Below, in pieces: positions 31,869 through 44,161 of a stretch of 62,000 bases of DNA. The notes under the pieces are model-generated. The model was not told where the DNA came from, ran no database searches, and was given only the letters and a program-made list of their open reading frames with translations. The position numbers and the translations under genes were made by a program. Positions within the stretch are counted from its first letter, which is position 1, and every line of letters starts with the position of its first letter. The DNA is from Apostichopus japonicus. Its lineage: Eukaryota; Echinodermata; Holothuroidea; Aspidochirotida; Stichopodidae. The stretch lies in the NCBI RefSeq assembly GCF_037975245.1, contig NC_092581.1, positions 11,187,303 to 11,249,302 on the forward strand. The letters run 5' to 3'.

Positions 31869-34800
31869 ATAATAAAACAAATATGTTCTGGCTGTAATAT
31901 TATTTTCATTGGCATTTCTCCCATACTCCCCACTCTGTTTATACACAGAAAACTGCATTGTGGGATTGTTCTGTATTCAAGTCTGTACATCGTTATTTAC
32001 GGGCACAAGCTAAGGAAACTAAAGCTTTAAATAAGTTCTGTTGTTTACCCCCGTTTGCTCTGAGTGCATGTACATATTCAGCAATACAAACCTCACCCGC
32101 AGAATAACTGACGTCACAACGCATTTTACAAAATGACCAACAGCTATATAGCGATGACCTATCTAGGCTGGTAAACAAACCTGGAGGGAGGAGTTAGTTA
32201 TGTAAATAACGAAATATACGTTTGAAACCAATGTAGGCTTGGACTTTCTTTTGAATCAGTCAAATTTATTTAGAGATGTAAGCTCTTGAAGAGGAAGAAA
32301 TAATAATAAAATAAGTATATGTGTAGCAACGACAGTATAAATACAACTCTGCCTTGTGATAACTCCACCAACGTGTTACGTCACGATAACACCAAAACCA
32401 TTTGTTTACGCGTCGCAAGAAGACTCTGACACCCCCCCCCCCCCCCCGCCAAACAAACACACCACCACTACTTCTCATCGCGATATCTCAACAGATTATA
32501 TTGAGATACTATATGACTGAAATATAAGCTCCATTTTCTGTCTTACATACCGTACGTTTATAGCGATAAAACATGAATGTACATGGAATTATCTACCCTG
32601 ACTGAATTAAATAAACACATCATTCAAAATAAAATGTATAGTTAATTGTGGATACGTCAAGTATAACGCATATATTAAAATTGCAGTTGTATGAAGAGTT
32701 GTCTAGCTTCCAACAGACAGGGAAAGCAATTTCCTTCCAAGAATATTTTGCATTAAGCTTACTGTGGCAGTTGGTATATCCTGGCATTAATGTCATAATA
32801 AATGCGAGCCGAAAATCCTGAGAAATCCACCATTATAGAGAAGCAATTATCAACGCTATAGCTTATATGTAAAAGTAAAACACTTACATAAGGCGCGTGC
32901 AATTATATATGCATAGTGGCTATATTTAACTATATAAGAATCTTATATTATTTTACATTACCGGGGTAGTTATTGTTGTCGGTAATTGGTAAGCCTGGTT
33001 AACTTGCAGCTAATTGCACCTTATTGTGACGAGAAGTAAGACTCGTTCGTATCAGAAGTTACAGTATATAGTAAAACGGTTTTATCTCATGATTCCTGCT
33101 ATACCTGGACCCATTATGGAATTGTGTAATAACGTCCATATATAACGCTGTAACCGTTATGCGTGGCAGCTTACGTACAGTAGTTACAGCACCGATTGTA
33201 ACACAAAAACAGATAACACTAAAACGTAGATAGCACTTTAACATAAATTCGTATTTTTCTCAGGGGCGGATACAGAACTAGAGAACAGAGAGGGTGCGGT
33301 ACTGAGCTATGTTGAAGCTGACGCCCATGCGCAGGGTCTAGAGGACGCCCCCCCCCCTCCTCCGCAGAAAATATTCAAAGCATTACACGTGAATTGGTGT
33401 ATTAGTGGGGCACATTTAGTCTCTCAACTAGGTCTTTATAGTTAGGTCTACACGCAAGGTTGGGTTAATAACTACTAACTGTTAAGTTTTGCTTCGGGTT
33501 GTAAAGTGGTGTACTCCCTCACCCACTCCGCGGGATCGGCCCATGATTCTCCTCAAACCTCCATATTATTTACCTTTTAATAAAAGTCAGACGATAATGT
33601 ACTAGTGTTTATCTGGACAATCTCCAATCCCTACAAGTGCTGATAGTCCAGGTTTTAATGTAACTACTTCATCAATATAGCTCTGTTAATACATACATGG
33701 TTGAATAATTTTTTGATACTTAAACGCCAACAGCTGCTTTTTCAATTGACATATTTTTCAGAATACGTCCAGAAATAAAAAAAAAATTATAAGTTCTTTT
33801 CAGATCTTTAGACTATTTTAGTTTTAGTAAAAGTCAGACCATATAATAGTGCATAGTGTATGATACGTGCCATACCTTGCACTTTTACACTTAATCAGTG
33901 TAATCCCGTTCTGCGTCGTTATTGATACCGGTAGTTAAAATATGAGTCTATATCATATACGAGATGGTTGAATAAATATAGAGAATGATCTGTAATAGAA
34001 CTGAAAAGAGCCTGAATGTTTGTCGGGGGAAAAAATATACTAGAACAGAAATTAATCATTCCCCAAATAAGTGTCAAGTGAACTGTCAAGTTTTCTATTC
34101 GGATCTGGAGTGTAAATTGGAAAGAAACTAGTAAAATACGATGATTGGGCAAGGTTTATGTCTCAGCGAGGCCATTAACTAAGAGAGAAAAAAATACTAC
34201 AATTCACCGATCCATTAGAAAATTGGAAATAAATCAAAACGATGAAACGTCTAAAGGGAAGGTTCCTCGACTATATTGGGTATTGGCTTGGTCTTTAATT
34301 TTAACCCAGCTTCAGGTACATGTAAGGTTAAATCAGGAAAAAAACATCTTTCTTTTCTAGGTCCCCCCCCCTTTTTTTTTGTGGCTTATAGTTATAATGA
34401 GAGTGTATGAAAAGAAGTAAGAATTTTGTTGGAACAAGCGACTACAGGGTGAATTACGTTCATCCAAAATACACGCAGGGTATCTTATTGAATCCTTGGT
34501 ACAATGCAGTATGTGACATAAATATGTAATGAAACAAGGAATGTTATCCCAACGTCTAGGTCAGACTTACATGTTCGACGACGACAAACTCCAAAAATTC
34601 AAGGAGCCTATATACATACTTCTATATTTGAGATTCACTTTTTTTCTTATTTTCACTTTAATAAATGTATCCTTTGCAACACACCGGGGTAAAAACTCCA
34701 TGATCCCTTTATCATCAGAGCCTTGCTCTAGATTCACAGATCTCATGATCTATGCCATAACATCTCCGAGGGTGGATCACATTCTTATGATGATCATCCT

Positions 34801-35213
34801 TCAAAAATAAAAACAATAAAAACCAAAATATGTGCAAAAAACTTGTAAATTGGATAACCACTCAACGTGAAGTGTAAGATTACAAGCCACTCGGCTTCTC
34901 CTGCATATACGTACTATATGTGAATGCTATACCGTCATAAAAATGGCTGCCGTCATGGCTGATGTATAAGATAACGTATATAGGGATCCACAGATCCCAT
35001 AATCCAATCATTAGATATCTCTTACCATCAAAGTAACGATAGATTCATCCATTTATGATCGCTCTGAACTGTACTCTACATTTATATGATCCAAATTTTC
35101 AATGTAACATGATCGGTTCAGGAAGACACTTGTTAAAGTTTCAGCGAGATCAATAACAACAACCAAAAAGTCACTGAAAGGGGATTAAGCTGTAATGACC
35201 AACTATAAAGAAA

Positions 35214-35216
<3 letters not shown>
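31869..35216. other. Repeat-poor AT-rich DNA, no gene seen
   Basis: No frame longer than about 90 codons and none with a known motif. A poly-C run (32431-32447) and another near 33350 are the only conspicuous features. Confidence 0.5.
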
Positions 35217-35276
<60 letters not shown>

Positions 35277-35457
35277 CTATATAAATAAATATATATATAT
35301 TTATATATAAATATATAGTCATTATGGTATATCCCATATTTATATATATATATATATATATAAATATATATATATATAATATATATATATATTTATATAT
35401 ATATATATATATAAATACATATATATATATATATATATAAATATATATATACATATA

Positions 35458-35512
<55 letters not shown>

Positions 35513-35545
35513 ATTCTGGTATATCCCATATTTAAAAGCAAATAA
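35217..35545. repeat. (TA)n tracts carrying a duplicated 25-bp insert
   Basis: Two copies of TAGTCATT(A/C)TGGTATATCC followed by CATATTTA, at about 35316 and 35508, are each embedded in TA/TAAA repeats. The arrangement suggests duplication of a unit that included both the unique segment and the adjoining TA repeat. Confidence 0.85.
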
Positions 35546-36750
35546 TCGTGTTTTGAATATATCGGTACCTCATGATCCAGTAGATTATCATATCCCTATC
35601 ACACGATTTATCTTTTAATTATAATTCCATTAAAGTGGATCAAACTCATAAAATATCATATCAGTCATATGCTATGACGCATTCTCGTACGAATTACCTT
35701 CTTATTCCAGATTTTCTTTTCTCACGATCCATATTAATAAGTATATTTCCCTAAGCATCAGTTTGTCAGGTATACAGGAAAACTTCTAGATTTCAATATT
35801 TTCAGGATGCATCCATTAAGTGTATCCTTCCCAGTGTTTCAAACTCATAACATATCATATCAGATTCTTTGCTTGTTCTGATAAGAATAACCTTCTTAAT
35901 TCTATCATAATCACTATTGTATTTGAAAGGTAAGATTTTATTTTTATTTAGGACGTAGGCTGCTTTTCTCACAACAAATTTCGTCAAAGCATGTTTATAG
36001 CTATAGCAATGAACAATATAGTTTACGTGTTTTCAGACAGGATTTCACACGGGAGGTGGTTGAGTTATATAGAATACTGTCAATTACTGGCAGTTACGGT
36101 AGGAGTATACATGCATAGTGCCTCAACTAATACGCAGTTGTGCCTTAGGTCAAGTCAAGTACTGCAGCGACCAACTGCTGTCAGTTACAACAGCTTTTAC
36201 AGGTTTTTTTCTCATTTAACAGACTGCCTTCCGTCTTTTTTTTCCTCAAATTGACTCTAAAGTGATTAATAAGCAAAGCCTTCAAAATATAAAGACTAAA
36301 ATTATTATCTGTGTGAAACATTTTTAACGGTAGGTGCACGTCTTCACTAAGAATCTTTCTTATAGGAAGTTCCCATTGCTGACATTTAACATGCTTTATG
36401 TATGCCAAACCAAAATGGCAAAGGATAACGAATGAATTTTCCCCGATCTTGAATGCTTACTGTATGATAGAAAGAGGTAATAAATATGTTTTATAATATT
36501 TGTTTACCGATGCGGAATAGAGGTGAGCTATATATGATAGGTAAAATGAATAAATCAGTTAAGCTTTGATAAATGCACGATTGACTCGCCATACATTTGA
36601 ATTTTCATGACACTGTGCAGAAACGGGACAGAGATCTGTATTTTAAGTTTCGAGCAGGCCGGACGTAGAGTGTGGGGAGTTCCGGGACCTTTATAGTCAA
36701 TTGGGGGACCTGAAGAAACATGGGATTATTGGGATGTATCCTCTAAATTT

Positions 36751-37143
36751 CATACGCGGTAATAAACATAAATTAGTCAAAAAATTATTTATAAAAAATT
36801 AATAAACAAATGAAGTCCAGTGACAAAGTAACAAAAATATTCTCTTGAATTTAGGATTAAATCAGGCACTTATATTGCAAAAACAGGCACTTATATTGCT
36901 AAGAAACATGTGGCATAACGCTATTTCTTCGAGCAAGTATGGCGTATATGTTTGTTTCATACGCGGTAATAAACATAAATTAGTAAACAAATATTTATAA
37001 AAAAATTAATGAACAAATGAAGTCCACTGACAAAGTAACAAAAATATTCTCTTGAATTTAGGATTAAATACAGGCACTTATATTGCTAAGAAACATGTGG
37101 CATAACGCTTTTTCTTCGAGCAAGTATGGCGTATATGTTTGTT
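36751..37143. repeat. Tandem duplication, period about 207 bp
   Basis: CATACGCGGTAATAAACATA at 36751 recurs at 36958. The following 185 bases, ending in CAAGTATGGCGTATATGTTT, are nearly identical. The first copy has an extra internal repeat of CAGGCACTTATATTGC. Confidence 0.9.
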
Positions 37144-37322
37144 GTAAAGGATAACTTTATAACTGCAGTTGCTCACAGCCTTTCGATGACGTCACTCAAT
37201 ATAATGTGTGCTAGATCTAGATAGCCTATATTTATTTGAAAATATTACTCTAACATTAGAAACAAGCATTGGTATACTTTTGCAATCATACTTTATATGG
37301 AAAAGAATACATTTTCATCCAT

Positions 37323-37323
<1 letters not shown>

Positions 37324-37420
<97 letters not shown>

Positions 37421-37476
37421 CATGAGTATATATATCATGAGTATATATATCATGAGTATATATATATATATATATC
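37324..37476. repeat. (TA)n microsatellite with ATCATGAGTA interruptions
   Basis: TA repeats ending in three spaced copies of TATATCATGAG. Confidence 0.9.
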
Positions 37477-37863
37477 CATGCGAATGATAAACGTGACGCG
37501 TCGACAATACATTATAACAAATATCTGGTTGAAATGTGATGTGTTGCCAGGGGCGACTGTGTTCCAGACGTAGAAGATATTGAGAAATTGCATGAATGGT
37601 TTTAATTACTTTGCATAGTATATCATATATCTTGTGGCGTTGAAAAGCTGTTCTTATTTTTTTTCTTTGCATCTTTTTTGCTCCGTTTCTTTTTCCTTCT
37701 TCTTTATATATCTCAAAATGAAACTGTTTTTTTTTTCGATGATGATGTGAACATGAAGTTGTAAATATAAGTCCAACTTTTAACTTCATTCCAACTTAAA
37801 GGTGCCCGAGATTTGTAGTAAACTGCTTGTGTGATGTTTGAGCAGATGATTAATATAAGATTC

Positions 37864-37865
<2 letters not shown>

Positions 37866-37929
<64 letters not shown>

Positions 37930-38020
37930 AATATATATATATATATAAACAATATATATATATATATATATATATTGTTTATATATATATTTTGTTAATA
38001 TATATATATACATATATATA
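37866..38020. repeat. (TA)n microsatellite with AAACAA and TTGTTTA interruptions
   Basis: TA repeats with AAACAA units on the left and the inverted TTGTTT near 37975. Confidence 0.9.
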
Positions 38021-38116
38021 TACTTCGGGACATAAATGTTGACATACATGAATTTAAGGGTATGCTCCAATCATGTTCAGTTACGGATTTATGGAAGATT
38101 AATGTGTACACACACA

Positions 38117-38294
<178 letters not shown>

Positions 38295-41200
38295 AAGGTA
38301 AATGCTATAGGTTTATCTCATCCACACGGTAAGTCTTAGCATGCGCAGCGGATGAATCATGGCATGGTGAATTCAACATGTTTATGTAATGCATGACAGA
38401 AATTGCAGGTGCTTTCACAAAATGTTTTCGAGTTTTCTTTTATATCTAGTGTAGAATGAGATAGTTATGTCGCGTGCATTTGATTGCTTAAAATCAATAT
38501 ATGCTAAGGAATTGGATTAGAAGTGGTTTGGGGACGAATGATAAAACAACAAAGAAATAGAAAGAGAAAAGTACAAGGTAGGTCGTTGTTTAGTTGTGCT
38601 TCCATTTCCCTGCAGAATTGGGGAGTTTTAAGTCGTACTTTACAAGCAGAAAAGACAGATATCGGTAGCAGCGAACTATTTTCTTTTCTCTGACACCTAT
38701 AGCAAGTTCTTGCTAGTGGCAATGTAAGTACGTCATAACATTTGAAGAATAAACCCGACCTAAATTCCAGTGTAACGGATGGAACTGGTTCGGTTAAGGA
38801 ACTATAGTCTACAGATAAGAAACCCCTCATCACCCCCCCCCCCCTCATTGCTGTCACCTTCTGGATCGCCCACATGGGTGGTGTAGGAACCATGCAGGAC
38901 AGTTGTAGAATAAGTCATTAGAGTGACATTAATAAACATGTCACGCACGTATGGCGTAGAGTTAACTTTTCAGCAAAATATATTTTTCTGGAGGGATGGG
39001 GGTTGTGAGCAACGAGTGGACTCACCAAAATGTTGGTTGGAAGTATGCTCCCACCCCCCCCCCCTACGCCACTACCGCCGGGGAATAGCACAATGTGAAC
39101 TGTTCGAACGTGAATATCATGTTACCAGTGTATCCACTGGTTTCCTGTACAGTTTATTGATTACACGTTCAGTCTATAAGAGTCTATTAAGTACATGTAT
39201 ACTGTCAGTGGGTATATCATAGACTTATATTGAGTCTTATTCAGGTCTTGTTTTTTTTTTTTTTTTGACATACACTACATGCAGGCTCGTAGCCAGACCG
39301 TAGTGCACTGGGGATCCATGCAGACTAATGTGCCCCTCCCTTATTTGTGCCACCTCCACGAGTACAACCTACCCCCCCCCCCCAACACCCACTCTGCTCA
39401 GTTTAGCTACTGTACGGGCCTGACTATGAAACGAAAGTTCAAAAGTATGTTCCTCTTTCTCAACCTCAGTTTGATACCGATTGTATGTGTGTATGCGTTT
39501 GGTGGTCGGCTAAGGTAAAGGGGTGGGGTAGGCTAATGGCGGGACTCCGAGATTTTGTGGAACACACGCACACCTATACACCGACCTATTGGCTAAACGC
39601 CAGTTATACATGGGATGATTAAACACAATGTTAGCTTTGTTTCCTAGTTTAGTATAACTGCAAACTTAAATGTATTACATACCCCGAGAGCATTCTCGGC
39701 GACGGATTCTAATCATCTTCAAATGTTTATGGAATCCTATTGTTTTTAAGATTAACAGGAAATAATATTCCTACCCACGGGCCAATTTTATCAGTGTCTC
39801 AATTTATTTTCTATTTTCCTCTACCTATATAACACCAGGCGTTTCGGAGAATTTACACAGTTAAAGCTGACAAAGTGATTGATGAGAAACAGGTTATAGC
39901 CTATAGTGAAAAACCAGCACAGGGAGAAAAGATCTATAAGCCTGTATCTTCATTGGAATTGGGTTTTTGTTTCTTGTTGGCCAATTACAAATATTAAAAA
40001 AAAAAATTACAAATACATACATACAATTAACTGTGTACATATATAGAACTGTACGAGCTGCAGCGATGAAGAAAAAGGAACAACATTCGCTGACTATAGA
40101 AATGGAAGGATATTAATAAAATGATAAAAATATAAAAATGGTTACGGGTGGGGGAGGGGTCCATTATTTAAATTCGAGATGCTGGGGCCTTGGGGTCCCT
40201 TGTTGGAGGTGATCTAGCTGTTCTTCAGATGAAGAAATCAAAATGTTTGATATGAAATTGTTCTTGCTGAGGCATAGCCTGGTTTTTCTATGAATCAATG
40301 ATCTATGATTTGGTATACAAGCACATATGTGCTAATAATTTACTTTTGTATGTGTGTGTGTGTTGTGAAGGGGGAGGTGTGTTGAATATAGTGTGGACAT
40401 CCCCGCATATTCCCTAGACACGCGACTGGGTTATACTTACGGTGGCCGTGAGGTGCTAATGATCTTTAACATTGTGACTGTGCATTAACGAGATTTATAT
40501 TTAAATGTATATAGGGAAATAATCTTAGCGCAATAATAAATATATGTGATATACTCACTCTCTGCATTTAGTCGATTAAAAATTCAGTCTGATTGATTAA
40601 ATTTTCAATTGAACAGATTTGGCATCACAGTGATTAATTCTTACTATCCGATCCATCTGTGACATTAACTTTATGCTTTGTTTGGTTTTGTTTGCTTGTT
40701 TGTTTGTTTGCTTGTTTGTTTGGTTTTTGTCATTTACGGTGTTGTAGTCGAATACGTTATTTGGTGTTACGTAATGTTTAGTACTTATATTCTTTGAGTA
40801 TACTACCAACCACTATAAAGATCAACTCCATGTACAGGCTTACTGCATATTAATGAGTATTGGTAGCATTCGAGTAGGCCTACCAATATACCGTGTACAT
40901 AAATCCGAGTATACTTACTAATAAATAAAAGATATTAAAACGAGATATTCATATCAAATCAACTTTCTAATGGACTCAGTGATTACCAAAGACCGTTTCC
41001 TAGTAATTAACCTCAATCTTTGCTGCAAAACATGAATCATGAATCCTGTGATGATGACTGCTAGGCCTAAACTTGGTGAACTTCTTCGATCCCTATTGAT
41101 GATAAAATAAATGAGCTGCATTCAATCATCCAGCCAAAAAAAAAGCTTTCTTTTTTCCCATCTCATTCTCCAAGAACATTCTCCCCTATCTTCCGCTATA

Positions 41201-41518
41201 TAGTTTGTAAATAAATGAAACGTAACGCATTTTATAATGGAAAAACCTCCCGGCAAAACATGCATATAAACAACCTTTTCGTGACGTCATTCTCTAATGG
41301 CGCCAGGAATTACTCTTTACGAGAGTGTGCAGTTCTGTTATGGAAACCTCCCTATTCTCACCGGTGATCATCATGAAGTCTTCATTGAGTCTCTCAATGT
41401 CTTCATTTTAAATTGCCCTCCAGTAAACACTGCTGAAATACGCCTACAGTGTAAGACAACCATTCTATCTTGCTCTAGCGTGCATGACCTCCTTAAATGA
41501 AAAAACAAATGGTTTGAG

Positions 41519-41526
<8 letters not shown>
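38295..41526. other. Mixed repeats and AT-rich DNA, no gene seen
   Basis: Contains poly-C runs (38834, 39054, 39373), a poly-T run near 39250 and a GTTTGTTTGCTTG stretch near 40690. The words CTACGCCACTAC near 39064 resemble the end of the dispersed repeat at 26367. The short frames show no recognisable domain. Confidence 0.5.
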
Positions 41527-41580
<54 letters not shown>

Positions 41581-41742
41581 GTCATCAACTTAAACTGCTC
41601 AAATTCAATCCCTCTTTACTCTAATAATAATAATAATAATAATAATAATATATATATATATATATATATAGTTATATATAGTTATATAGTTATATAGTTA
41701 TATATATATATATAGTTATATATAGTTATATAGTTATATAGT

Positions 41743-41825
<83 letters not shown>

Positions 41826-41871
41826 GTCATCAACTTATACTGCTCAAATTCAATCCCTCTACTCTAATAAT
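41527..41871. repeat. (TA)n tracts with a duplicated 47-bp segment
   Basis: CGTCATCAACTTAAACTGCT (41580) and CGTCATCAACTTATACTGCT (41825), each continuing CAAATTCAATCCCTCT and CTCTAATAAT, bracket a TA/GTTATA tract. Each copy follows directly on a TA run. Confidence 0.9.
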
Positions 41872-43424
41872 ACGACCGAGAACCCATTATGTCAGACAGA
41901 TATATCTCACTGCATATAGGAGGCACTTTGTATATAAAGGACTCTTGTGGGTAATTTTGTGATTAAAAGGTCATAATCTGTACTAATTTAACGTCGCTCG
42001 AAAGTACTTCCATTGGTCGAAATTAGATCGTAAAATGCTGTACACCAGCGAAGCGAATTGCACGCCGACACTGACAATTCTCTCTTCGTCGGGTTCATTC
42101 ACCGCTGCTTGACTAAAATTGCTTTGGTTCGATGATCAAGGAGCTGCCTCACACGAATAGTATTCCATAGCCGTTTTTTTTTTCTTCTTTCGTTCATTAT
42201 TTTGTGCTCTACGGTGACATGTGATGATAGCCTATGTGACATAAAGGCGTAGAGCACGGCTAATAGACAGCACGCATTATTGATCAATAATACACTACAC
42301 GTGCCACATTTTGAGATTCTTAGGAGAACTGACAATCTGGAGGTTCATTGGCCCTGCTATACATCACGATTTCCATTAACGATATATATAGATCCGAACA
42401 TTGTGAACATTATATGCACCGCCAAACATAAACCGCATCACAAGTGTTTTATCAATGTTATTTTCTCAATTGTTCAGCCTGCAGTTTAGAAAATGTATAG
42501 GGTATATCGGTATTTCGTATGCAAATATTTTATATCCCAAGCATGAATTTTCATCTCTGAAAAGAGAATAAATTAGCAGTAATACATAACAGCTGGTTTT
42601 AATTTCATTAAAGGAATATCTTACCCATGTTAGAAAATGTAGCAACTGGAAGTGAAAAATATTCTGACAGTATTACGTGTTGGAACAAGCGTACTCCCCA
42701 TATATCTTGTTCCTAACTCTATAGATATGGTTGCGGGAATGTAAACTTTTTTTGTACTAAACCTTTCCCTATTCAGGAAATTGGACGTTAGATTAGGTGG
42801 TCTGTGATAATCTTCCAAAGCTTTACTTTTCCTATTATAATATTGTAATTTGTTGATTTATCCTTGAAATGAAGTATTCTTTTAAAATATTGCTTAGTTG
42901 GCATTGGACCCTCCATTTAGAATTTCATCTTTTCATATGTCATCTTATCTTTTTGTAAGAATATTAGTTTCCTCAATGAATAAATGTTTTTTTTTTTTAC
43001 AAAGGATGACCTTTTCAGCGCAATTGTCATTATGACGTCACATTACTCTGCTGAGGTCAGATATAGATGCATCTCCCAGATACAAAGTACTATGGGGATA
43101 TTGTGATGACTAAAACTAGGACCTATGTTAAATATGAAGGAAACTCAATCTCCCCGATACAAAGTACCACGGGGATATGCTTATGACTTAAATATGAATG
43201 TAAATTCCAGCAATGAAAGTCAGAGGAAAATACCGCCTTTGTATATATGTATGTATATTTTAGATCCTCCTGCAAACAGGAACTCGCGAAGAAGCCATCA
43301 TTGGCTTATCAAAGCCGCAAGCTGACCGAAGTCAGTCTCTTAGATTCATATTGAACGTTCATGATTATGAATTGACAATTGTCAACAACTCTGTAACTGG
43401 ACGACATACATTAATCTTGGAGTG
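41872..43424. other. AT-rich DNA, no gene seen
   Basis: A search for the missing first exon of the receptor gene (signal peptide followed by a phase-1 donor) gave no convincing candidate here. The phrase CCCCGATACAAAGTAC near 43143 echoes CCCAGATACAAAGTAC near 43076, a small diverged direct repeat. Confidence 0.45.
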
Positions 43425-43500
43425 ACTCGAACTGGGGACCTATGATTGAAAGGCACCGGCGTTACCTCTGAGCTAACGCTCCATTTAGGAGCTAAAACTC
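43425..43500 (-). repeat. tRNA-derived SINE head
   Basis: The minus strand reads GGAGCGTTAGCTCAGAGGTA (box A-like) and, about 30 bp on, CCCCAGTTCGAGTCACTCC (box B-like). Adjacent partial copies of TTTAGGAGCTAA follow. No clean acceptor stem, so a SINE head is more likely than a functional tRNA. Confidence 0.55.
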
Positions 43501-43739
43501 CATTTAGGAGCTAACGCTCCACTCCTTTACCCTATCTGATCTGCGCATGTCCAGAATAAGAACGCCCTATGCAGGCTCTCTGTATAAAAGCATTTATGAT
43601 GGGTGTTTTAATGTTTGATCATATTGTCGATGCTTTACAATGCATGGACGTTTCTCCCATGGCACGAAAATGTAGGTCATAATCTTGACTGTAGTCAAGC
43701 ATTATTCCAAATAATGGGTTAAAAATTTGACAATTTTAG

Positions 43740-43894
43740 AAATATGATAGACTATGTTTAGAACGTATCCTGTGGACGTCATTTTGATGGTAGAATCAAA
43801 TTTGTTAATGACAGCGGAAGGCCCGTGGTTCGAATCCCGGTGGAGGCTGAAAGTTTTTTCACTGTTCTTGAATTTCCAACTCATTACGATTTTC

Positions 43895-43896
<2 letters not shown>
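43740..43896 (+). repeat. tRNA-derived SINE fragment ending in (TA)n
   Basis: Box B-like GTGGTTCGAATCCCGG at about 43829 is followed by about 65 bp and then a TA tract, consistent with a SINE that ends in a simple-repeat tail. Box A is not clear. Confidence 0.4.
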
Positions 43897-43971
<75 letters not shown>

Positions 43972-44001
43972 TATGTATATATATATATATATATATATAA
44001 T
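43897..44001. repeat. (TA)n microsatellite
   Basis: TA repeats directly upstream (about 160 bp) of the first recognised receptor exon. Confidence 0.9.
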
Positions 44002-44161
44002 AGTTATGGTGGCGTTAATACCGTTAATCCGGAACCAAGAGGCATACCTAAGTGCATGGGATTCGTGACTTATAAGATTTTATTGAGAGCTTTCAAAGTA
44101 AATAAAATCGACTTTTCTTTTTTCCTTTCCTTTTCTTTTTTCATATTTATTCTTTCTACAG

